DNA of 64,000 nt, from NCBI GenBank assembly GCA_016213625.1, contig JACQZZ010000042.1:1-64000 (forward strand). The letters are read 5' to 3'. How positions within the stretch are numbered: position 1 is the first letter of the stretch; each line of letters opens with the position of its first letter. The notes below the pieces were generated by a model. The model was not told where the DNA came from. It saw only the letters and a list, made by a program, of their open reading frames with translations, and searched no databases. Below, one piece after another: positions 16,621 to 25,982 of the stretch. The stretch comes from Actinomycetota bacterium (GTDB lineage Bacteria > Actinomycetota > Acidimicrobiia > Acidimicrobiales > Ilumatobacteraceae). A program made the position numbers and the translations under genes.

Positions 16621-17540
16621 TGCAGTACCTCCGGGAAGCCTGGGGCACGCAGGTCGGTGCCCAGCGCGTCTTCCAGGAGCTTCACCACCTGGCTCGACCA
16701 CGCGTCGCCACCGTACTGCGAGCGCGCACGGATGAACGTCTGCATCGTCTGGCCGGCCAGGTCGAGCGGCACCCCGAACTCGCGGCCGAAGCCGAGCGCG
16801 AACCCGAGGTCCTTCACGGCCAGATCCATCGTGAACCCGATGTTGTAGCTGCCGTTGAGGATCACCTGGCTCTCGGTCTCGTGCACGAAGCTGTTACCCG
16901 AGCTGTTGAGGATGGCCTCGAACGACTTGTTCAGGTCGAGCCCACCCCGCTTGGCCAGCATCAGCGCCTCACCCGCCGCGACGAGGTGGATGAAGGCGAG
17001 CATGTTGGTGATCACCTTGATGACCGCCGCGCTGCCGAGCGACCCCATGTACAGCACCGGGCTCCCCACTGCGGCCAGCAGGTCGGCGTTGGCCTCGTAG
17101 ACGGCTTCGTCGCCACCCACCAGCACGGTGATCTCCCCGGCGGCCGCCTTGTGCACCCCACCGGTGACGGGTGCCTCGAGGACGTGGATGCCCTTCGCCG
17201 CGCACAGGTCGGCCAGACGCATCGTCTCGTGTTGATCGTTGGTGCTGTTGTCGATCCACGTGCTGCCCGCGGCCAGCCCCTCGAGGATGCCGTTCGGTCC
17301 GGCGAGCACCGCTTCGACCGCGCGGGGCGACGGCAGGCAGGTGAGCACCACGTCGCTGGCCTCGGCGACACCGCGAGCCGTGTCGGCCCAGTGCGCGCCC
17401 TTGGTCAGCAGCGGCTCTGCCAGCGCCCGATCGAGGTCGGTGATGGTAACGGTGTGACCGGCTCGCAGCAGGCTGTGAGCGAGGTGGAAGCCGAGGTTCC
17501 CGAGACCGATGTACCCGACGCGGCGTGAGGTGGCAGACAT
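16617..17540 (-). CDS. 3-hydroxyisobutyrate dehydrogenase-family NAD(P)-dependent oxidoreductase
   Basis: This beta-hydroxyacid dehydrogenase of 307 residues opens with the Rossmann motif GYIGLGNLGFHLA, has the substrate-binding segment EAPVTGGVHKAAAG in place of the usual DAPVSGG, and a catalytic Lys in AAVIKVITNM. The ATG at 17540 places the Rossmann motif near residue 10. The gene overlaps the downstream aldolase by 4 nt and diverges from a LysR regulator 86 bp away, which probably controls both. Likely substrates are small hydroxyacids such as threonate, glycerate or hydroxyisobutyrate. Confidence 0.88.
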   Translation of the reverse strand: MSATSRRVGYIGLGNLGFHLAHSLLRAGHTVTITDLDRALAEPLLTKGAHWADTARGVAEASDVVLTCLPSPRAVEAVLAGPNGILEGLAAGSTWIDNSTNDQHETMRLADLCAAKGIHVLEAPVTGGVHKAAAGEITVLVGGDEAVYEANADLLAAVGSPVLYMGSLGSAAVIKVITNMLAFIHLVAAGEALMLAKRGGLDLNKSFEAILNSSGNSFVHETESQVILNGSYNIGFTMDLAVKDLGFALGFGREFGVPLDLAGQTMQTFIRARSQYGGDAWSSQVVKLLEDALGTDLRAPGFPEVLQ

Positions 17541-17626
17541 CGTGCCAGTATCGGCGGTCGCCCGAGCCTCCAGCAAGTGAAGCGTTACGGCCCTGAGGCA
17601 TGTTCACGTTCATGCTCGCGCGCACT

Positions 17627-18529
17627 ATGGTGCGACTCGTGCGCGCACCGCTGCCGTCGCTGATCGACCTGGAGGCGTTCGAGGCAGCCGCGCGCCACGG
17701 CAGCTTCGTCGCCGCCGCCGCCGAGCTGCACCTCACGCCGTCGGCCGTGAGCCATCGAGTGAAGTCGCTCGAGCGGCAGCTGGGCGTGGCGCTGTTCACC
17801 CGCATGGCTCGCCGCATCGAGCTGACGGATCATGGCCGCGCCTACATGCCCAGTGTGCGCAAGGCGTTCGAAGACCTCGCGGTCGCCACCACCGGCATGT
17901 TCGGCACCAGCCGGCCCGGTCGGCGTCTCACGGTGCGAGTGGCCATCTCGTATGCCGTCACCTGCGTGGCGCCCGAACTGCACCTGTTCCGAGCCGCGAA
18001 CCCGGGCATCGACATTCGCCTGATCTCTGCCATCTGGGCCGACACCATCGCCACCGACGACATCGACGTCGACATCCGGTATGGCATGGGCACCTTCCCC
18101 GGCCATCGGGCCGACCTGTTGCACCGCGAGACCGTCACCGCCATCTGGACGCCGGAGTTCGAGGCCCAGTTCGGCCCCATCACCGATCCGATGCAGTTGC
18201 TCGCCCTTCCCCGTATCCACGTGCTCGGCATGGAAGACCCGTGGGCCGACGCCGACGCGACGATCAGCGACGTGGGTGTCACTGCGGTCGACACCTCGCT
18301 CGCTGCGATGGAGATGGTGCAGGCCGGCCTGTACAGCACGGTGGTGCTCACCCGGTTCGCCCGCCGCCAGCTCGCCGACGGCTCATTCGTCTCCATCCCC
18401 GAAGCCACCGCCCCCATCGAGGGCGCGCACTACGTGGTCACGCCCGCCGATCGCGACGTGTCCACCGATGCGTTGCTGTTCGTCGATTGGCTCCGTGAAC
18501 GCGGCAACGGCGGCCCCACCCGAAGGTGA
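17627..18529 (+). CDS. LysR-family transcriptional regulator (GcvA-like)
   Basis: This 300-residue protein has an N-terminal winged helix-turn-helix (LEAFEAAARHGSFVAAAAELHLTPSAVS split over residues 14-42) and a C-terminal periplasmic-binding-protein-like effector domain, as in GcvA-type LysR proteins. The ATG at 17627 is chosen because the HTH then begins at the family's usual position; an ATG at 17600 is an alternative. It diverges from the hydroxyacid dehydrogenase/aldolase pair and is probably its regulator, the standard LysR arrangement. Confidence 0.9.
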   Translation: MVRLVRAPLPSLIDLEAFEAAARHGSFVAAAAELHLTPSAVSHRVKSLERQLGVALFTRMARRIELTDHGRAYMPSVRKAFEDLAVATTGMFGTSRPGRRLTVRVAISYAVTCVAPELHLFRAANPGIDIRLISAIWADTIATDDIDVDIRYGMGTFPGHRADLLHRETVTAIWTPEFEAQFGPITDPMQLLALPRIHVLGMEDPWADADATISDVGVTAVDTSLAAMEMVQAGLYSTVVLTRFARRQLADGSFVSIPEATAPIEGAHYVVTPADRDVSTDALLFVDWLRERGNGGPTRR

Positions 18530-18582
18530 GACCGCCGTCGCAACGACGTGCACCACGACTCACGTGGTGATGCGCACGTGGA

Positions 18583-19626
18583 TCAGGCCGGGATCCAGGC
18601 CTTCACGACGTCGGCGTTGGCGTCGATCCACTTCTGGGCGGCATCGGCCGCCGACATGCCGTCGCGGTCCACGAAGCCGGCGATCTCCGACTGCTGCTCG
18701 GTGGTGAGCTGCAGGGCCGAGAGCAGCTGGAACGCCTTGGCGTTCTTGGCTTCGAGGCCGGCGTTGGCGGCCTTGTACAGCTCGTCGACCGGGTAGTCGC
18801 AGGCGTAGCCACCGTCGGCCGCAGCGGCCGAGGCGAGGCACTCATCGGTCACGTCGGGGAGCTTCACTTCGGTCAGCTCCACTTCGAGCTGCTTCCAATG
18901 GGGCTTCCAGAACTGGAGCAGGATGGGCGTCTTGTCGGCGACGGCCTTGTCGATGCTGGTGAGCAGCGCCGCTTCCGAACCGGCCACCACGTACTTCAGC
19001 GGCAGCTCGAGGTTGGCGATGATCTGCTCGTCGTAGGTGACGTAGCTGGGATCGCCCATCGTGAACTGACCCAGGTCGCCCGACTCGGCGGTGGCGAACA
19101 GCTTCGCCAGCTCGGGGTCCTTGAAGCCTTCCCACGTCGCCAGTTCCGGGTGCTCGTCGACGACGAACTTCGGCACGTACCAGCCGATCTTGGCCGACGG
19201 CCCGAGCTTGCCGATGTCGACGACCGACTTCTTGCCGGTGACGTAGGTCTCGTAGTCGGCGGCGTGACCCGACGGCCACACCTCGAGCACGGCGTCGATG
19301 CTGCCGTCGTCGAGGCCCACCCACGTGGCGTTCTCGTCGATGTCGACGATCTCCACCGGCGTGCCCAGGTTGCACTCGATGACCGACTTGGCCACGTATG
19401 CGTTCACTGCGGAACCGGTCCACGGGTTGACGGCCAGGGTGATGGCATCGCCGCTGGTCTCGCAGGCGGTGCCGCCCGAACCCGAGGTGTCGCCCGACGC
19501 CGCGGCGGTGGTCTCGCTGCCACCGCTCGTGCCGTCGCTCGACTCACTGTCGTCACCACACGCCGCCAACAGCGACGCAATGGCGACACCGGCGAACAGC
19601 AATCGCTTCGTGCCGGATGATCTCAT
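18583..19626 (-). CDS. proX: Glycine betaine/proline betaine ABC transporter substrate-binding lipoprotein
   Basis: This 347-residue binding protein of the OpuAC/ProX family should capture quaternary amines outside the cell. It has a short lipoprotein signal (basic start, hydrophobic core, lipobox LLAAC) and a Ser/Thr/Gly linker. The binding domain has typical blocks such as VNPWTGSAVNAYVA and FWKPHWKQLE, the latter carrying Trp residues of the kind that form the aromatic cage. GGGGGAAA precedes the ATG. The ATG overlaps the permease stop (ATGA), so it is the last gene of a three-gene transporter operon. Confidence 0.92.
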   Translation of the reverse strand: MRSSGTKRLLFAGVAIASLLAACGDDSESSDGTSGGSETTAAASGDTSGSGGTACETSGDAITLAVNPWTGSAVNAYVAKSVIECNLGTPVEIVDIDENATWVGLDDGSIDAVLEVWPSGHAADYETYVTGKKSVVDIGKLGPSAKIGWYVPKFVVDEHPELATWEGFKDPELAKLFATAESGDLGQFTMGDPSYVTYDEQIIANLELPLKYVVAGSEAALLTSIDKAVADKTPILLQFWKPHWKQLEVELTEVKLPDVTDECLASAAAADGGYACDYPVDELYKAANAGLEAKNAKAFQLLSALQLTTEQQSEIAGFVDRDGMSAADAAQKWIDANADVVKAWIPA

Positions 19627-21602
19627 TGGTTTCCCCCTTGTTTGGATGTGCCCCATGCCTGGGTGATTCTGTCCAGCATGATGGCGAGCAACACGATACT
19701 CAAGCCGCCCGCCACACCTTGGCCAAGCTTGATGTTCGGTTTCGCCGTCGCCTCGTAGGCGACGAGGCCGAGGCCTCCGGCGCCGATGAGCGCCGCGATG
19801 ATGACGGTGGCCAGCACCATCATCAAGGTCTGGTTGATGCCGAGCAGGATGGACTTGCGCGCCAGCGGGAGCTGCACCATCCGCATCTCCTGCGGTCCGG
19901 TGGCACCGAACGACGTCGCCGCCTCACGGGGCGCGTGTGGCACCTCGCGCATGCCGAGCGACGTGAGGCGGATACAGGGCGGCACGGCGTAGATCACGCA
20001 GGCCACCACACCGGCCGACCTGCCGATACCGAACAGGAACACCACGGGGATCAGGTACACGAAGGCGGGCAGCACCTGCGCCACGTCGAGGAACGGTCGG
20101 AGCACACGTTCGAAGGCGTCGGAACGGCCCGCCACGATGCCGAGTGGCAGCGCGATGGCGACGCTGATGGCGATGGCCACCAGCACCTGGCTGAGCGTGT
20201 TCATGGCGATGTCCCACAGCGCCTCACGACCACCGCCACCGGGAATGGTGCCCATGGCGGCGATGAGCACCATGCACAGCCCCACGCCGGTGGCGAGGCG
20301 CCAGCCCTTGCTCATGAACCCGATGAACGCGATGGCCACCACCACCAGGAACCACGGCAGACGCAACAGGAACTGGTAGATCGGGTCGATGACGTTGGTG
20401 ACGAGGAAGTCGCTGATGGCCTGGGTGACGTCGCCGAGGTTGTCCTGCACCCACTCGACCGCACTGTCGATCGGCGCGGCGATGTCGACAGTGAGCCACG
20501 CCGGGAACTCCGTCCAGTCGAACAGGTGCGCCAGGGCGACGGCGACGACGACGATTCCCACGGCGATCGCTCGCGCGGTGCGCGCCGGCACCTTTGGCAG
20601 CATGGCGGCCCACCGGTTGAAGCTGTGCTTGTGCTCGCCCGTGGTGATGCGGTCGAGCGCGATGGCCAGCAACACGATGCCCAGGCCGGCGGCCGCCGCG
20701 TCGCCGACGTTCTGCTTCTGCAGGCCGGTGAGCACCGACTGGCCGAGGTCGCCGGTGCCGAGCAGCGAGGCCAGCACCACCACGCCGAACGCCATCATGA
20801 TGACCTGGTTGAGCCCGAGCAGGATGGTGCGGCGGGCCACCGGCAACTGCACCTTGAACAGTTGCTGTCGGCTGTTGGCCCCGAACGATTCGCCCACTTC
20901 GTTCATCACGACCGGAACATTGCGCAGGCCGTGGTTGGTGAGACGCACCGCGGGCGGCAACGCGTAGATGACCGTCACCACGATGGCGGGCGGCACCTGG
21001 ATGCTGAACAACACCTGCACCGGACTGAAGTAGACGAAGATCGGCAGCACCTGCGCGGTGTCGAGCAGGATGCGCACCACCTGTTCCACACGATCGCTGC
21101 GCGAGGTCCAGATGCCCAGCGGGATGCCGAGCACCAGTGCGATGAACACCGCCACGAGCATGATCGCGAGGGTGATCATCGCCAGATCCCAGTCGGCGAT
21201 CATGCCGACGCCGAGCATGGCCGCGGCACCGGCGACGCCCGCGCGCAGGCCACCGGTGCGCCACCCGATCGCGCCTGTCAGCGCCACCACGCCGGGCCAC
21301 CGCAGGAACTCGAGGACGTTCATGGTGACGTCGAACATCCACTGCAGGAGGTCCTTCAGCGGCTCGAAGAAGTACTTGAAGATCGGCGACGTCTGCCGGT
21401 TGTTGATCGTCCACTTGTACGCGTCCTGAGCGCGTTTCTGGATGTCGAGATCCAACCAACTGGGCACCTCGTGCGACACGACGACGGCCACCACCGCGAG
21501 CACGGCGAACGCGCCGAACGCGGTGTACCGACGCTTGCGACGCGCATCGGCGACGCGCTGCGACTCCTGTTCGGGCAGTGCCTCCACCGAGACTGCCGAC
21601 AT
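19623..21602 (-). CDS. proW: Double-domain glycine betaine ABC transporter permease (two ProW units fused)
   Basis: This 659-residue inner-membrane protein contains two complete BPD_transp_1 permease units in tandem. Each has the ATPase-contacting EAA-loop region: ESFGANSRQQLFKVQLP in the first half and TSFGATGPQEMRMVQLP in the second, each followed by LLG(L/I)NQ. Both halves repeat the blocks LD(T)AQVLP and P(P)xxRLT. The usual ProW is about 280-350 residues and dimerises, so this gene covalently links the two membrane domains. It starts at ATG 21602, overlapping the ATPase stop by 1 nt, and ends overlapping the binding-protein start. Confidence 0.93.
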   Translation of the reverse strand: MSAVSVEALPEQESQRVADARRKRRYTAFGAFAVLAVVAVVVSHEVPSWLDLDIQKRAQDAYKWTINNRQTSPIFKYFFEPLKDLLQWMFDVTMNVLEFLRWPGVVALTGAIGWRTGGLRAGVAGAAAMLGVGMIADWDLAMITLAIMLVAVFIALVLGIPLGIWTSRSDRVEQVVRILLDTAQVLPIFVYFSPVQVLFSIQVPPAIVVTVIYALPPAVRLTNHGLRNVPVVMNEVGESFGANSRQQLFKVQLPVARRTILLGLNQVIMMAFGVVVLASLLGTGDLGQSVLTGLQKQNVGDAAAAGLGIVLLAIALDRITTGEHKHSFNRWAAMLPKVPARTARAIAVGIVVVAVALAHLFDWTEFPAWLTVDIAAPIDSAVEWVQDNLGDVTQAISDFLVTNVIDPIYQFLLRLPWFLVVVAIAFIGFMSKGWRLATGVGLCMVLIAAMGTIPGGGGREALWDIAMNTLSQVLVAIAISVAIALPLGIVAGRSDAFERVLRPFLDVAQVLPAFVYLIPVVFLFGIGRSAGVVACVIYAVPPCIRLTSLGMREVPHAPREAATSFGATGPQEMRMVQLPLARKSILLGINQTLMMVLATVIIAALIGAGGLGLVAYEATAKPNIKLGQGVAGGLSIVLLAIMLDRITQAWGTSKQGGNQ

Positions 21603-22618
21603 CAGCGATCCTCGCCGGCGATCACACCCAGCACGCCCACGCGATCGATGGTGCCCACCATCGCGCCGTCGCGCATCACACGCACCGGCAGCTCGCTGCT
21701 GGCGACCAGGCTCACGGTGTCGCGCACCTTGGTGTCGGCCGAGACCTCACCCGCGAACGGGCCGTCGCTGGGCGGCGCCATCACGGCCTCCACCGGCACG
21801 ACGTGGCTGCGCGGCACGTCGCGCACGAAGTTGGCCACGTACTCGTCGGCGGGTTCGAGCACCACCTCGGCGGGAGTGCCCACCTGCACGAACCTGCCGT
21901 CGCGCATGATGGCGATGCGATCGCCCAACCGCAGTGCTTCCTGCAGGTCGTGGGTGATGAACACCATCGTCTTCTTCAACTCGTGCCGCAGGCGCACCAC
22001 TTCGTCCTGCATCTCGCGACGGATGAGCGGATCGAGCGCCGAGAACGGCTCGTCGAACAACATGATGTCGGGGTCGGTGGCCAGGGCTCGGGCAAGCCCG
22101 ACGCGCTGCTGCTGGCCACCCGACAACTGGTGCGGCTTGTAGGCGCCCATGCCCGGCAGTCCCACCAGTTCCAGCCGCGACGCCGCCCGCTCACGACGCT
22201 CGGCCTTGTCGACACCGCGTAGCTCCAGACCGAACGCCACGTTGTCGAGCAAGGTGCGGTGCGGCAGGAGACCGAAGTGCTGGAAGACCATGCTCACCTT
22301 GTGACGACGGATCTGCAGCAGGTGGTCGTCGTCGGCGGCGGTGACGTCCTCGCCTTCGATGATCACCTTGCCGGCGGTGGGCTCGATGAGTCGCGTGATG
22401 CAGCGGATGAGCGTGCTCTTGCCGCTGCCCGACAAACCCATGACGACGAAGACTTCGCCCGGGGCGACATCGAGGTTCACCTCGCGCATCGCCACCACGT
22501 TGCCGTGGAGCGCTTCGAGTTCGCGGCGCGGCATGTCGGCCTCGGGCGCGCCGACGATGCGTTCCGCACGCGGTCCGTAGACCTTCCAGAGATCACGAAC
22601 CGAGATCATCGAGTCCAC
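21602..22618 (-). CDS. proV: Glycine betaine/proline betaine ABC transporter ATP-binding protein
   Basis: This 338-residue ATPase of the OpuAA/ProV type energises quaternary-amine uptake. Walker A is GLSGSGKST, the signature is LSGGQQQR and Walker B is DIMLFDEPFSALDP. An N-terminal extension precedes the ATPase core and a CBS-like segment ends the protein, both usual for this subfamily. The GTG at 22618 is preferred over the ATG 9 nt later because GGGGGA lies 8 nt upstream. It is the first gene of the transporter operon. A half-operator, GCGGAAC on the minus strand near 22690, lies in its promoter region. Confidence 0.93.
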   Translation of the reverse strand: MDSMISVRDLWKVYGPRAERIVGAPEADMPRRELEALHGNVVAMREVNLDVAPGEVFVVMGLSGSGKSTLIRCITRLIEPTAGKVIIEGEDVTAADDDHLLQIRRHKVSMVFQHFGLLPHRTLLDNVAFGLELRGVDKAERRERAASRLELVGLPGMGAYKPHQLSGGQQQRVGLARALATDPDIMLFDEPFSALDPLIRREMQDEVVRLRHELKKTMVFITHDLQEALRLGDRIAIMRDGRFVQVGTPAEVVLEPADEYVANFVRDVPRSHVVPVEAVMAPPSDGPFAGEVSADTKVRDTVSLVASSELPVRVMRDGAMVGTIDRVGVLGVIAGEDR

Positions 22619-22696
22619 TGATGGAGTCCCCCTTGACGCACACCTGAAGGTCGGGAGCTTAGACCTGGCCTCCCCCATGCCTGAACAACCGTTCCG

Positions 22697-23446
22697 CTAA
22701 CGGACGATGACGATGTCGCCCGCGCCGACCGCGCGGCGCACATCCGCGTCGGGTGCCCGATCAGTGACCAGCACGTCGCCGGCGACCATCGGCGGCAGCG
22801 CGACGAGTGCCGATCGACCGAACTTCGAGGAGTCGACCGCGAAGATCCGCTGCTCGGCGACACCTCCCATCGCGGCGGACATCTCGGCCTCGGCGAGCTC
22901 CTGCACCATCAGCCCGCGACTCGGGTCGAGCGCCGACGCCGACAGGATGGCGACGCGCACGTTCATCGAGCGGACCACCGCGAACGCGGCCGAGTCGAAC
23001 GACGCCCCGTCGTGGTTGCGCAGCTCCACGCCGGCCATGTGCACCCGATTCCCTGGGATGGTGGCGAGCGTGGTGGCGATGAACGTGGAGTTGGTGACGA
23101 CGGTGAGTCCGCGGTGCTGGCGGAGGGCCTGGGCCACGAAGCCGGTGGTACTGCCCGTGTCGAGCGCCACGGCATCGCCGTCGTGCACCATCGACGCGAC
23201 CTCGGCGGCGATGGCCACCTTGGCCCGCTGGTGCACGGTCATGCGGGCGAGGAACGGTTCCTCCCCCGGCCGGCTGCGGCCCACCACGGCGCCGTGCACC
23301 TTCTCGACCACACCGCGCTCCACCAACGGTTTCACCACGCGGCGAACGGTCTGCTCACTCACGCTGAGCAGCGTGGCCAGCTCGCGCACGCTCACCGTGC
23401 CGCGCAGTGCCACCGCGTTGAGCACTTCCTGTTCGTAGAGCGCCAT
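22697..23446 (-). CDS. DeoR-family transcriptional regulator
   Basis: This 249-residue protein has a DeoR-type N-terminal winged helix (VSVRELATLLSVSEQTVRRVV, residues 18-38) and a DeoRC sensor domain with the ligand-loop block DTGSTTGFVAQAL and VVTNS. Such regulators usually respond to phosphorylated sugars or similar small molecules. The start at 23446 follows the family N-terminus. It is divergent from the first dimethylglycine-dehydrogenase-like gene (66 bp apart) and lies upstream of the betaine transporter, so it may control either; the effector is unknown. Confidence 0.9.
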   Translation of the reverse strand: MALYEQEVLNAVALRGTVSVRELATLLSVSEQTVRRVVKPLVERGVVEKVHGAVVGRSRPGEEPFLARMTVHQRAKVAIAAEVASMVHDGDAVALDTGSTTGFVAQALRQHRGLTVVTNSTFIATTLATIPGNRVHMAGVELRNHDGASFDSAAFAVVRSMNVRVAILSASALDPSRGLMVQELAEAEMSAAMGGVAEQRIFAVDSSKFGRSALVALPPMVAGDVLVTDRAPDADVRRAVGAGDIVIVR

Positions 23447-23512
23447 GTGAGCATTCCAACACAAAGCAACACTTCTGTCCGTATGTGGTCGGCCGTGCGC
23501 GACAATCCCCCG

Positions 23513-25978
23513 GTGACCGAACTTCCCTCGCATGCACGGGTCGTGGTGATCGGCGGCGGCATCGTCGGCTGTTCCACGGCGTACCACCTCGCCAAGCTCG
23601 GATGGACCGACACCGTCCTGGTCGAGAAGCACCAACTCACCTCCGGCAGCACGTTCCACGCCGCAGGCCTGGTGGGCCAGTTGCGCACCAGCGCCAACAT
23701 CACCCAACTCCTCGGCAACTCGGTGGAGCTGTACAAGACCCTCGAGGCCGAGACCGGCCAGGCCACCGGGTGGAAGATGAACGGCGGCCTGCGCCTGGCG
23801 TGCAACCAGGAACGCTGGACCGAGGTGCAACGCCAGGCCACCACCGCCAAGAGCTTCGGGTTGGAGATGCACCTCCTCACCGCGAAGGAGGCACAGGACC
23901 TGTGGCCGATCATGGAGGTCGACGACGTGGTGGGCGCCGCGTTCCTGCCCACGGATGGCCAGGCCAACCCGAGCGACATCACGATGGCGCTCGCCCGCGG
24001 CGCTCGCATGCACGGTGCCACCATCTGCGAGGACACCGAGGTGTCGCGCATCGAGGTGGTCGACGGTGTGGTGACGGCGGTCGTCACCGTCACGCCCGAT
24101 GGCCAGGAGGGTCGCATCGAGTGCGAGAAGGTCGTGCTCTGCGGTGGCCAATGGACCCGCGAACTCGCGAGCACGATCGGTGTGAACGTGCCGCTGGTGC
24201 CGGTGGAGCACCAGTACGTCATCACCGAGCCGTTCACCCCCGAGGTGCCCCGCAACCTGCCCACGCTGCGCGACCCCGATCGCCTCACCTACTACAAGGA
24301 GGAAGTCGGTGGTCTGGTGATGGGCGGCTATGAGCCCAACCCCACCCCCTGGGCTGTGAAGGGCATCCCTCGCCCGTTCCAGTTCCAGCTGCTGGAGAGC
24401 GACTGGGACCACTTCGCCCCCACGATGGAGCTCGCCATCGGCCGTGTGCCGGCGCTCGCCAACGCGGGCCTGCGCCAGCTGATCAACGGCCCCGAGAGCT
24501 TCACCCCCGACGGCAACTTCATCCTCGGTGAGGCACCCGAGCTGAAGAACGTGTTCATCGGTGCCGGCTTCAACGCGTTCGGCATCGCCGCGGGCGGCGG
24601 CGCCGGCCAGGCACTGGCGGAGTGGGTGCACGACGGCACCCCCCCGTACGACCTGTGGGTGGTCGACATCCGCCGCTTCGGCCGGCCGCACCAGGACACC
24701 GACTGGGTGCGCACCCGCACGCTGGAGGCGTACTCGAAGCACTACACGATGGCCTGGCCGTTCGAGGAGCATCACAGCGGTCGCCCGTGTCGTACCTCCC
24801 CGCTCTACGACCGGTTGCTCGCTGCCGGTGCGTCGTTCGGCGAGAAGCTCGGCTGGGAACGGCCCAACTGGTTCGCCGATGTCGCCGCCGGCGAGGTACC
24901 CGAGGACGAGTACACCTACGGTCGCCAGAACTGGTTCGAGGCGGTCCGTCGCGAGCACCAGGCGTGCCGCGAGGCGGCGGTGCTGATCGACCAGACGTCG
25001 TTCGCCAAGTTCACGCTCAAGGGTCCCGACGCACTGGCAGCGATGGACTGGATCTGCGCCAACGACGTGCACAAGCCGATCGGCTCGCTCACGTACACGC
25101 AGATGCTCGACGACGACGGTGGCATCCAGTGCGACCTCACCGTCGCACGGGTCCGACACGACGAGTTCTACATCGTCACCGGCACCGGTTTCGCCACGCA
25201 CGACTTCGACTGGATCGAGCGCAACATCCCCGAGGGCATGAACGCGCAATTGGTCGACGTCACCTCGGCGTGGTCGGTGCTGTCGCTGATGGGGCCCAAT
25301 GCCCGCGTGGTGCTCGAGAACGTCACCTCCGCCGACGTCTCGAACGAGGCGTTCCCGTTCGGCACCATGCAGGTCGTCGGCATCGCCGGTTGCCCCGTGC
25401 GAGCGCTCCGCATCACCTACATGGGCGAGCTCGGATGGGAGCTCCACCTTCCCGTGGAGTACGCGCCGAAGGTGTACGACACGCTGATGGCCGCGGGTGC
25501 CGCACATGGCCTGGTGAACGCCGGATATCGGGCCATCGAGAGCTGCCGACTGGAGAAGGGCTACCGAGCCTGGGGCAGCGACATCGGCCCCGACCACACA
25601 CCGCTCGACGCAGGTCTCGGTTGGGCCGTGAAGACCAAGAAGGACATCCCGTTCCGCGGCCGCGAGGCCATCATCGCTCAGCGCACGTCGGGCCTGAAGA
25701 AGCTCTTCGCAGCGTTCACCGTCGACCCGTCGGTGGTGTTGCTCGGACGCGAGACCATCTATCGCGACGGCCACCGCGTGGGCTGGCTCACGAGCGGCGG
25801 CTTCGGGTACACCATCGACCGGTCCATCGGCTACGGCTACGTCCGCAATGCCGATGGCGTCACTCGCGATTGGGTGCTCGCCGGCACCTACGAGCTCGAG
25901 GTGGCGGGTACGCGTGTGCCCGCCGAGTTGTCGCTCCAACCCCTCTACGACCCCACCAACTCGCGAGTGAAGGCCTGA
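23513..25978 (+). CDS. Dimethylglycine/sarcosine dehydrogenase-like flavoprotein with GcvT domain, copy A
   Basis: This 821-residue two-domain enzyme has an FAD oxidase half (about 1-430) with GGGIVG at residues 14-19 and a C-terminal GcvT folate-binding half. In mammalian dimethylglycine dehydrogenase a His in an HAAG motif carries covalent FAD; the equivalent here is His49 (FHAAGL). Such enzymes demethylate dimethylglycine or sarcosine and pass the C1 unit to THF as methylene-THF, with ETF as electron acceptor. GTG 23513 is used; ATG 23483 is an alternative. It is followed 4 bp later by a paralogue. Confidence 0.9.
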   Translation: MTELPSHARVVVIGGGIVGCSTAYHLAKLGWTDTVLVEKHQLTSGSTFHAAGLVGQLRTSANITQLLGNSVELYKTLEAETGQATGWKMNGGLRLACNQERWTEVQRQATTAKSFGLEMHLLTAKEAQDLWPIMEVDDVVGAAFLPTDGQANPSDITMALARGARMHGATICEDTEVSRIEVVDGVVTAVVTVTPDGQEGRIECEKVVLCGGQWTRELASTIGVNVPLVPVEHQYVITEPFTPEVPRNLPTLRDPDRLTYYKEEVGGLVMGGYEPNPTPWAVKGIPRPFQFQLLESDWDHFAPTMELAIGRVPALANAGLRQLINGPESFTPDGNFILGEAPELKNVFIGAGFNAFGIAAGGGAGQALAEWVHDGTPPYDLWVVDIRRFGRPHQDTDWVRTRTLEAYSKHYTMAWPFEEHHSGRPCRTSPLYDRLLAAGASFGEKLGWERPNWFADVAAGEVPEDEYTYGRQNWFEAVRREHQACREAAVLIDQTSFAKFTLKGPDALAAMDWICANDVHKPIGSLTYTQMLDDDGGIQCDLTVARVRHDEFYIVTGTGFATHDFDWIERNIPEGMNAQLVDVTSAWSVLSLMGPNARVVLENVTSADVSNEAFPFGTMQVVGIAGCPVRALRITYMGELGWELHLPVEYAPKVYDTLMAAGAAHGLVNAGYRAIESCRLEKGYRAWGSDIGPDHTPLDAGLGWAVKTKKDIPFRGREAIIAQRTSGLKKLFAAFTVDPSVVLLGRETIYRDGHRVGWLTSGGFGYTIDRSIGYGYVRNADGVTRDWVLAGTYELEVAGTRVPAELSLQPLYDPTNSRVKA

Positions 25979-25982
25979 TCAC

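Noticed and set aside
16617-17540. Assigning the aldolase/dehydrogenase pair to the tetronate/threonate pathway
   Set aside because: The pathway's kinase (OtnK) and isomerase are missing, and the substrate cannot be read from sequence, so only family-level names are given.
22690-22705. GTTCCGCTAACGGAC near the betaine-transporter promoter as a fourth operator
   Set aside because: Only one half matches the GTTCC-N7-GGAAC consensus; the spacer is one base short and the other arm is incomplete, so it is at most a half-site.
22697-25939. 1080-codon minus-strand frame
   Set aside because: Only the last 249 codons (22697-23446) encode a recognisable DeoR regulator. The rest is antisense to the dimethylglycine-dehydrogenase-like gene.
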